A stretch of DNA of 64,000 nt. It comes from Lumnitzera littorea. Taxonomy: Eukaryota > Streptophyta > Magnoliopsida > Myrtales > Combretaceae. A program made the position numbers and the translations under genes. Shown piece by piece: positions 55,758 through 64,000 of the stretch. The DNA is taken from the NCBI GenBank assembly GCA_024138015.1, contig JAMXBB010000011.1:70603308-70667307 (forward strand). Direction: 5' to 3'. The notes under the pieces are model-generated. The model ran no database searches and was not told the origin of the DNA. It was given only the letters and a program-made list of their open reading frames with translations. Position 1 is the first letter of the stretch. Each line of letters begins with the position of its first letter.

Positions 55758-58700
55758 GTGAGTTGACATTGTTATTTGATTATTTTTCTCGTTTTTTTTT
55801 ATTTAGCACATTTGTATGCCAATATGCAAAATTTGATGAACAAAGTTTTTTCTTATATACTACTCCAAGACTTACTTATTTTTATCCAAAGATGAAACAA
55901 CTTAGACCTAATAGTAGTGAAAGGAAATTATGGTAATATATTTAAGTCATAGTGTACTTAGTAGATGTTATAGTTATACTCACTTAACAATGATAATGCC
56001 AAAATGAATGTGATGAGGTTGACACAACCTTGTACGACCTATTAGGCCCTTAGTAGGATCTCGTATATTTAATGTTGATACATCCAAACTTGAAACTCAT
56101 TCCAAACCCCCCATGGAATTACCTTGTAAGGCGCTTATCGGGTCGAGTACTTTAGAAGGACATATTTACTTGTATTACTAGAAAAATAATTTGAAAACTA
56201 TCCTTAACTTGCCCAAAAATACTTAACTCTAGTGGATTCCTCACCAGAAGAAATATGAGATAGTAAGATTTATACTGGTTTATGATGAAGTGTTGCAGTT
56301 GCCATTTCATTGTAGCAATTTTATATTTATTAGGTACCTATTTGTAGCTTTCTTTCTTTTTTTTTTTATCCTTTGTTTTTTAACAATAGCTTATAAATTA
56401 GGGACACTTATATTTAAAATTCAACAAAAAATATATTTTGCTATTATATTATAACAGTATTTTGAAAAGAAGGTAAGTATAATGGATTATACCTACCATA
56501 AAAGATTAACTTTATAAAAAGAAAAATTATAAAACATCATGTGTATTTTGGTCGTTTGCATACTCATAAACCCTTTTTTTTTTTAGACAAACACATGACC
56601 TAAATTTCAATACTATTTGTTGATGCTAGTTAGAAGGCATGTGATGCACTATGATTGATCTATAATTAATTAATTTAATAAAATAATAGTACTAAATAAT
56701 TTTAATTATATAAAATAATTAAAATTGTATAAAATGAAAGAAAAAAGAATGAGGAAAGATACCATAAAATTATATATTAAAAAAAAATCTTGTAAAAACA
56801 TATAATAGTGAGTTATGACCCATTGCCTTAAGAGGGTCACGTGATCCACTAGTCTAAAACTTACGGTCCTTAGCCTTAGAATGGTTGGCCAAGTGAGTTA
56901 GCTTCTTTTTGTGTTTTTTGGGGTATTTTTTCTTTGTTTCTTCTTTATTTTTTTGTAATTTTTTAATTATTTTCTATTTTATTATTTAATTAAATTCATG
57001 TAAATTATATTATTTTTATAAAATTAATTATGATGTATGAATTATAACCCGAACCATGTCCCTATTGAATAAAGTTAACACATAGATAGGAAACATGGGT
57101 CATTTGTTAATCAAAAGACAGAATAGGAGTCATGAGCTTGTAAAATGTCCAAAACATTGATCGTGTTTTCGTATTTTATTTATTTATTTTTTTCCTGTAT
57201 GATAAGAAAAAAGTAAGACCGCGTGTGAACTCTTCTTCTACATATTAAAAGTCCATTAGAAAATGTATACCATAGAAGCAAAATATATCTGCAGCGGTTT
57301 TCTTTAGAAGGCAGGTCATATGGTTTTCTTTAGCAAGTATAAAATCAACCTTTTCCCCAAAAATCTCCTATGAATAACAATGATACGATGATGTTTAGTT
57401 TATCATGTAACCATTAATTACGAGTAGCATAAATAAAGAATTGAAGCACAAACAAATTGTTACTTCGTCTTGGTGGCACGATACTCCTGTAGAACATGGC
57501 AATATCAATCGTTAATTGGAATTCATTATTTTTTCCGTCTGGGGCCTTAACTGTCGGCCCACTTTTCCAATGAGGTGAAACCCGGCACAGCTCTAAGTTT
57601 TTTTATATATAAATTTCAAAAGGGTCCTTAAAGTTCAAGTTATTCTTATAATATGGAAAATATTATTGCAATAGATAGTTACCAAAAATAGTATTGCTAT
57701 TAAAAAGAAGCAACTGCATATACCATCGTTAATTTACAAACCCGACCGATCGATTTTTCTATACTAACTCCTGTGGCAGCACCTCTTTCTACTTAACCTA
57801 ATTGCAACGTTAGAGAGCGAGAGCCTGGTTAGCACCTCCTACGGTGTTTTTCCTATTTACTACAGTACATGGTAGCTGACGAGAGTCGAAACCTCTTTTC
57901 TGTATCGACCATAGCCATTAAGTTTGGCCGAAGTACTTGGGCTAGGTTGAACATGCAATTCGAAACCACAAGAAAAATGAAATGACGATGGATATCCACT
58001 CATGTTTTCCACATGGTGAATCAAAATTATAGGCATAACAATAATTAATGTAAGAAGAGTGAAAATCTTATGCTACAATTTCTATTTCACTTTTTGGAAA
58101 TTAAAAATCCCATGATCATCACTATGATCCCACCCTTTTATTTTTTTCTTTTTTTGTTGGTCTTTCTCGGCAGGGAAGGCAAACAGAACAAGGACAAGGA
58201 AAAGGGAAAAGAGAGAGGACGATTCAGCTGTAGTCGGTTTACGGTTAATAAAAATATATCACACAAGTGTTTACATTTAATTCAGCTGAGAGAAATTTCT
58301 ATACTGCTGAACTAATCATAAAGGGAATGCTCAGTGAAGAAATTATGATTAAAAAGTGGTACAAGGATTAAATAATCCCACCCCCTACTCTATCTTCAAA
58401 AAAGAAAAAAGAAAAAAGAGGAACGAAAACAAGAACAAAATGCCTGCAAATGCAATACACATACAAAGATACAACATCTAATGGCGAGACACCAAAAAAG
58501 GCAGAAGAAATGGTATAATCAGAAAACCCACTTAAACCGAGAATTTCACCCATAATATTCTACCCTACACACCTTGATCTCCAGTCTCAGGATCAACTGT
58601 CGGATGATGCACAACCGTTAAAGTTCAGGGCACAAGTCGATCATCAAGAAATTGCAGTTCCGACTGTCTCCAAGCACATGTATCAACTCCAAGTATAGAC

Positions 58701-58837
58701 AAATAGCAGTGAGAAAATTGCCGATTTTACGGTCGCCATGACCAAATTACTGAGGGAGCACTCTGATCAAAGGCTGAAGCAAGATTAGCATAACAGACCA
58801 TTTGATTTAGGAGCGGAAGTGTAGCCTATTGATAAGT
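55758..58837. other. Intergenic, including the AUG6 3' UTR at its right end
   Basis: No separate gene is supported. The last few hundred bases (about 58330-58837) are less AT-rich and continuous with the AUG6 stop codon, so they probably contain its 3' UTR on the minus strand. A polyadenylation site could not be fixed. Confidence 0.45.
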
Positions 58838-60977
58838 TCAGTGTTCCATCAAAGCAGTTTCAGTCTCCGACAATGGAGCTGCAATAGGTGAAAAAATTTC
58901 AGCTGCATGTCAGAACCTCAAGTACTCCTATGCTTCTAATCCTTCCAAAATATGAACTACAAAAGGTTGAGGGGAATGAATGAAAAGCTCTTTGCAAGAC
59001 CCTATACATACTCCTACTAGTTGATATTTGGCATATTTAACATACTGTACATTTCTACATTTCACATCAAGAACTTACCTAGTAAGTCTTCATACGAGTC
59101 ACCTAACAGTGATGTTTCCATCAGCAAAGGTGGTGAAAAGACCTGCTCCTGAGCCTCATCAACATCATAAAACAACCTTTGTGCAGCAGAAGGTGCACGA
59201 TGCACCCCAGTAGTAGAGAGAAATCCGTTTACTTGATCAAAGTCATTCAGTGATTCCAAATCACTAATCACATCAGGTAAGCCATCAAACTTATTGCCAC
59301 CGTGACTATCAAGAACATGATTCTCGAGCAAGGAAGTATCTGTAGGAGATGAAAGCGACCTCTTGTTCTTGAAGAGAACATTGTTTTCTGCACCAACCTG
59401 ATAAAAACCAGTCACTGAAAGAGGCACAAAAAAATGCTCGGACACTTCATCAGATTGGCTCTCCCTTGACAGTCCTGGATTACATGGATGCATTGAGAAG
59501 GCTGCTTCTCTAACAGACCTCTTCAGATTCTGAGCATAGTTGTTATCACCATCTGCAGACATCATAATAGAAATCAAACCACCAAGTCTTTTTGAAACCA
59601 AAGTCATTCAAAATGACTTAGGTTGAATGAATGCCACCCGCTTGGGACAATACATTCCGAATGCTTCTTCTCCAACAAGGCTTATTTTGAACTATGTTTT
59701 TGTACTAAATAGGTACAAGTACTTTGTTTCCTCTATTGGGCTTTTGCCAAGTGGTTTTTACCTAGTTTCAAGCTTTGTACATATCGGGCCACGCCCTTTC
59801 CCGCACATTGTAGTTGTATATCCTTCCTTTTGGTTAAATGAATATATGGAATTAACCAAAAAAAAAAAATGTAGAATGAATGCCATATCAAGTCATGCAC
59901 AGAAGTACAAGAGACAGGCAAACCTTGCAAATAATCTGCCTGAGTATTTGACATAATCTGATTCGGCAACTTTTTTTCAGATGCAATATCTATTTGGTTG
60001 GTCTGAGGTGCCAATACATGTTTCTTCTGTAGGTTTCCACTTTTCCCAGAAGAATTTGGAGTTGAACTAAACAATTGTGGGAGTTTCAAAGCAGGGGATG
60101 AAGTTGAATTCTTGTCTAATGAAACAGTTGACATTGTTGAGGTCAAATCAGCGACATCATCAGCATCGTCTTCCTTCACAATTTGTAGATAAAAAGGTTA
60201 TCCTAGTCTATGTGTAGTGTCACAAAACAATAACCACCAATAAACATTATAGATCCAGGTATCTTACCAATGTTCTTCCACTACTTTGAGGTAGGGATGA
60301 TGTTGTTGATGGACCACGATGTTTGGTGACAGGCAAAGTAGAGGAAATGCTATTTACTTTCTCTGTGCACTCTGTAATTGATTGTTGTATGGCTGGTGCA
60401 ACTTCCTTTAGTTGGTTAATAAGAACCTACTCAAATCCAACAGTTTAGAATCACATTTAAAAATATGCAATCACATAGATTCTAAGCAAGGTGTATGTTT
60501 GAAAATATCATGAGACGTAGATTACTTTCCTCCACATCCAGTGTCCTAGATAGATTCAATATGTTTTATGCCTAGTATTCTCTCCAAATTATTATTATTA
60601 AGTGAAGAGAGCAAATAGCCAAAAACTCTACTTTCCCTTTTTTTCATCTGAAGAAAGAATAAATGGTACTTATTCATAATGCCTCTATCACCCTAAATTT
60701 GACACAACTGATGTAAAATGTCCATCTTGGTGACTTGACTTAGCCTGTTCTTCAGATACCTTAGAAACAAGGTAACAAACTTTATACCCTACTCACTTAT
60801 CAAAAAGAAAAATGGAATTTCTATACGTACTCAGCAAGTTTGGCTAATCACCTGAAAGCTAGCCAAGTGCTGCTGATGCTCAGCAAGTGTCGCTGCAAGG
60901 TATTCAGCATGACCACTCTGACTGCCATCACCAGCACTTCTTAATATCTCTGGACCCTCTCCATCATTAGCTTTTGC
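58838..60977 (-). CDS. AUG6: AUGMIN subunit 6, C-terminal exons (gene continues beyond window)
   Basis: Five minus-strand exons join in frame: 60977-60852, 60426-60268, 60173-59924, 59552-59079 and 58878-58838. All introns are GT-AG. They encode 349 residues plus TGA, the C-terminal half of a protein about 740 residues long in Arabidopsis. Recognisable blocks are 'AKANDGEGPEILRSA', 'EHQQHLASFQVLINQLKEV' (across the first junction), 'KLPQLFSSTPNSSGK', 'NLKRSVREAAFS', 'VFSPPLLMETSLL' and the terminal 'APLSETETALMEH'. AUG6 is the plant HAUS6 subunit of augmin, the eight-subunit complex that recruits gamma-tubulin to existing microtubules for branching nucleation in spindle, phragmoplast and cortical arrays. 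The final 41-nt exon is small and easily missed: reading through the donor at 59078 would give a false end at 59062. No stop or frameshift interrupts these exons, so the gene looks functional. Confidence 0.93.
59637..59873 (+). mobile_element. Retroposed insertion in AUG6 intron (SINE or LINE 3' end)
   Basis: A 237-bp block is flanked by identical 12-bp copies of GAATGAATGCCA (59625-59636 and 59874-59885). It ends in an A-rich tail of twelve A at about 59859-59870. Target duplication plus A tail indicates L1-type retroposition in the plus orientation, opposite to AUG6. The block holds 'tggttaaatgaatatatgg' before the tail, as at the 3' ends of plant L1 elements and their SINEs. No clear pol III A and B boxes were seen, so a 5'-truncated LINE is as likely as a SINE. 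Confidence 0.82.
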
Positions 60978-63379
60978 CTGTCAAAAAAGAATCACATATG
61001 AGTACTTATACTTTAAATGTAAATATGTACATGATTGGAGAAAGATATTACAGGCAAACAGACCCTTAAGGAACTGACGTTCATAATTAAGAAAAAATTT
61101 ACAAGCATACATGAACATAGGTTAGTTTAGAAGAGCAAGGGAGAAACCCAAAATAGATGAGCAGAGAGAGACTTGAAAGAAAGACTTTTCCCCAATGGAT
61201 CTAAATGAAGCTCTGGTAAACAATAATGCACAATTAGCAGCAGGATAAATACATGGAAAGTAACCATCTAATTGAATGATATTTAGTTTTTTGGTGATTT
61301 AGTACCCATACTCATTATATAAAAGTGGAGAAAATAGAAGTATTAACCATACGGTGAACTGTCATTAGAAAGAGTCAATTTCCAATCAGAAGAACATCAC
61401 ATTTAAGTACAAAGGAAAATGGAAAAATAAGCTGAATAGCCATTTATAGCTCATGAATGCAATAAGGGTTACAACTAAGGAATAAGAAGAGCCAATCCCT
61501 TCTAACTAGTTCATATAACGAATAAAACATTTGCTTTACGCATAATAGTCATCGTTCTCATCAACTATGACTGTAGAATAACAAAAGTAGCAGAAGTAGA
61601 CTTCATAAATTTTCTCTCCCTTTTTTTTGCCTTTTTTCAAATTGACGCGCAAAGTAGCACTTGTAACAATGGGTCCCAACTAGTTATTAGGATTCTAAAC
61701 TATTGAGAGCCCTAGGGATCGCAGGTTTTTATTATCATAATCTACAAAGCCATCAATCTCTAATGAAAAGCAACAGGGATATGATTCTACAGATTTTTCC
61801 TTTCTTTTCCCCCCTTTTGGTTTTTCTTTTGGGTGGGTGGGTTGGAGGCATGCGGTGGGGTGTGGGGGTTGGGAAGAAGAAGCTGTAGGGTTTTATTAAC
61901 CAACATGTTTATCCATCACAGATAATTCAACAATTTTCGACATATTTATGACCTGGACTAATATCTTCACATATGAAGATCCAAGTTAAGGGCGTGTACA
62001 TGTGATTTCCCTATAGATGAAATAAACTGCCACCATCAGTTGACATGAGAAAATGTTTCACCTGTCACTTCAAGAACTAACACAACTTTCAAAATAGAAA
62101 AACTAACAAAGGGAGAAAATTGCTTTCTGTGAGTTGGAAGACCACACGTATGGATTGCAAGTCAAAACCTAACATATCTATTATGTTTTCAGTTGTAGGA
62201 ATGTGTGGAAAGCAAAGGCATACTAGATCACACTGTCAACAAATTAACTGAACAAGATAACTACTGTCCATTTTCATCAATTTGTTGAAACAATATAATT
62301 GATCCTGATGCACATAAGATAGATTATAAAAAACTTATTCCTACCGCAGCTTCCAGTAAAAGTAACTGACACAAGAAAGATTCAAGATTAGCCTTAAGAC
62401 TAGAGTGAGGGTGAGAATTTCGATCATTATGGTCATTGAAATCAAGATTTCATCTAAAATTGACAGACATTCATAAAATCCAACCATAATGACTTGTAAA
62501 TTTGCTACCTATCATAAACTATGAAAATTAGAAAAGGCATCATAAAATCTCTACCAAGTTACAAGCATGCCACCATGCATATGAAAAAAAAAATAACAAT
62601 AATAATAATAAAATAAAAAAACAAATCGTACACTTTCCATATGCTAATACCTTGAAAAATATCTTCCATTCCATGTAATTTGATAAAAGAAACTTTTAAT
62701 GGTAATATGGTATAATCAAGCCAATATACTCAAAGCTAGTAATAAGTTACACTCTTTAGGCAAAACAATATATTATATATTGAGGACAACCATACATGGA
62801 ATTTCCATCTATCGTGACAAACAAATTAAACTGTCTTTTCAGAACTTCAAGATAAAATTCAAAAAGTCATCTCCAACTTGCAGTTGATGTCAAAACCATT
62901 TTGTGGGAAAAAGACAGGACGAGCATTGTCCAAGGGACAGTCTCTTTTCACCTTTTTTTGTTGCCAAAAAGGATTCAGTTCTTGTATTTTAAAACCAACA
63001 AGCATGTATTCTATTCCTTGGGTAATTAACTAGTATGCTATTAGTTAGCTTTAGACAGCTGCAAGCTACCCCCATGAGTTTCTTGCCCTCTGCAATATAA
63101 TTTGAAGCTAGATCATTAGGACAAAAAGCGCAATGATGTCCTAACTTGTGCTCATATTAGCTTCTTTTTCATTTAAGAGCAGCAGGATAGAGAGAGGGAA
63201 AGGGTAATATGGGGCAACCTATGTTGACACAACCTCCTCAAGACAAGCCTCTAGACAAGCAAAATCAAGAAGGAAAAGGCAAACAAACAGAGGTGGAAAT
63301 TTTCCAAGTAGATTAAAAAGATACTACCAGATACAACCCAAAGAGTTGTATGTGTGCACGTGTGTATAGCTATAGTGTA
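60978..63379 (-). other. Large AUG6 intron or 5' region
   Basis: No further AUG6 exon could be placed with confidence, although AUG6 proteins need about 390 more N-terminal residues. A stretch at 62434-62345 on the minus strand has an acceptor-like 'ttttag', a mostly open reading and a donor-like 'GCG|gtagg', but does not match AUG6. G-rich 'ggtgggtgggttggaggc' occurs on the plus strand at about 61831-61850. An (AAT)n run lies near 62595-62612. Confidence 0.5.
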
Positions 63380-63620
63380 CATTCTGTTGTGTTGTTATGC
63401 AGTGATGTGGCATTGCTTGTTATTAGTTAGCTGTATATTTGTAAATAAGGGGAAATGGAGTCGATACAAATAATAGTTAGTGGAAAGAGAAAGTCGGTCA
63501 GAAAATTAGCTAGAGAAGACTTGTGCCCTAGTAGAGATACTTTCTTAGCTGAAAGTGTATGCCTGTGTTGTAATTCACGACTTGAAGATTCTCCCGAGTA
63601 TTAATACACAATACCAATTG
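63380..63620 (+). mobile_element. LTR-like sequence upstream of the gag fragment
   Basis: Begins near 'tgttgtgttgttatgcag', contains a TATA-like 'tttgtaaataagggg' at about 63440, and ends around 'gagtattaatacacaatacc'. This general pattern fits a short plant LTR. Gag core sequence starts only about 50 bp later, so primer binding site and N-terminal gag would have been deleted. No second LTR is in the window. Confidence 0.38.
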
Positions 63621-63669
63621 AATGCAAACAGTGCAACTTTTGCCTGTTTTCCAAGGGATAGATCCATAG

Positions 63670-64000
63670 CATTTGTTAGCTCAAACTGAGCAATATTTTG
63701 AGATACATCACATAGGTGAGAGTCCAAAATTCGCATTAGCAACTGTGATGATGCATGGAAGGTCTATTTACTGGTTCAAAATGCTTCGCTGCGGTCTTCC
63801 TCAGCTTGATTGGGAGACATTTAAGCAAGAACTCTTGCTTAGATATGAAAGGCAAGCCAGTAGTAATCCTTATGAGTGTTTGTCAATACGTCGGCAAACA
63901 TCATCAGTTGCCTCTTATATCGAAGACTTTGAAGCATTGACATCTTTTGCGCCTGAGATGAGGCAATTACAACTTTCTGGGATATTTTCTTGGTGGATTA
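63670..64000 (+). CDS. Ty3/gypsy Gag core fragment, open to the window edge
   Basis: One frame stays open for 110 codons from just after a TAG at 63667 to the end of the window; the first Met codons are at 63748 and 63751. It contains 'ALATVMMHGRSIYWFKML', 'LDWETFKQELLLRY', 'NPYECLSIRRQTSSVASYI' and 'EDFEALTSF'. These match, in order, the retrotransposon Gag domain (retrotrans_gag family: W near 'WF', 'W..F...L..RF', 'L..LRQ..SV..Y...F'). The uninterrupted frame suggests a younger or selectively open element. It lies antisense to AUG6. The N-terminal part is missing and the C-terminal part is cut by the window. Confidence 0.78.

Noticed and set aside
59062..59078. Minus-strand frame running past 59079 to a stop at 59062
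   Set aside because: The sequence after 59079 is a strong GTAAGT donor, and the next exon at 58878 restores the conserved AUG6 C-terminus.
59733..59923. Minus-strand frame continuing from the AUG6 exon through 59924 to 59733
   Set aside because: It crosses the splice donor at 59923 and reads into the retroposed insertion; the spliced product keeps the AUG6 frame.
63755..63940. Plus-strand 61-codon frame starting at an ATG at 63755
   Set aside because: It is an out-of-frame shadow of the gag fragment, whose true frame starts at 63670.
1..64000. CRISPR array, bacterial operon, phage or defence system
   Set aside because: No regularly spaced identical repeats, no dense coding and no prokaryotic signals; introns, MITEs and LTR elements show plant nuclear DNA.
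1..64000. Endogenous pararetrovirus or organellar DNA insertion
   Set aside because: All RT-like sequence has gypsy gene order with LTRs. No movement protein, coat protein, plastid or mitochondrial gene block was seen.
1..64000. tRNA or rRNA genes
   Set aside because: No segment combined a plausible B box (GGTTCGAATCC type) with a cloverleaf-compatible context. The initiator-Met-like match at 9271-9281 is a retrotransposon primer site only.

Overview
This is nuclear DNA from a flowering plant, most likely a eudicot. It is AT-rich. The one clear gene is plant-specific in sequence, has plant-type introns, and is surrounded by decayed Ty3/gypsy and Ty1/copia LTR retrotransposons, a CACTA fragment and hAT-type MITEs. 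I see nothing bacterial: no operons, ribosome binding sites or CRISPR array. I also see no organellar insertion and no tRNA or rRNA gene. The species cannot be named from this sequence.

Layout. 1-1357 is the end of a SIRE/Maximus-like copia LTR. 1358-4023 is AT-rich spacer with a 106-bp tandem duplication. 4024-9785 is a complete but heavily decayed minus-strand Ty3/gypsy element with two LTRs, a primer binding site, and gag, protease, reverse transcriptase, RNase H and integrase remnants; its reverse transcriptase carries a frame-breaking 296-bp tandem duplication. 9787-14455 is a nested stack: a copia LTR split by a gypsy LTR, which is itself split by a CACTA 3' end. 15175-15369 is an RNase H fragment. 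17461-20337 and about 22221-25060 are two related gypsy-type LTRs, separated by a C-poor GGT-rich low-complexity block. 26149-28233 is a solo LTR with a perfect 5-bp target duplication.

The middle of the window (about 29.6-34.7 kb) holds a minus-strand pseudogene resembling the plant 'gypsy-type transposon' protein, with LTR-like ends nearby. 34731-39793 is a gypsy element reduced to LTRs, polypurine tract and a protease remnant, interrupted by another element at 35763-37118. Its LTRs carry a 24-bp-periodic array of CCAAT motifs. 39.8-47.7 kb is mostly unassignable AT-rich sequence. 48089-48484 and 52931-53230 are two copies of one hAT-type MITE, the first with a perfect 8-bp target duplication inside a coding-like remnant. 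54.1-55.8 kb holds two unidentified pseudogene fragments.

The only functional-looking gene lies at the right edge on the minus strand: the last five coding exons of AUGMIN subunit 6 (AUG6, the HAUS6 homologue). These exons join in frame and encode the C-terminal 349 residues. One intron holds a small retroposed insertion with a 12-bp target duplication. Upstream (63.4-64 kb) an LTR-like sequence and an open gypsy gag fragment lie antisense to AUG6, probably in a large intron or the 5' flank; the remaining AUG6 exons would be beyond the window.

I did not find a new biological system. The most useful observations are the nested insertion history, the CCAAT array, the internally duplicated reverse transcriptase, the MITE in a coding remnant, and a pair of non-transposon-like related blocks near 15.6 and 40.4 kb.
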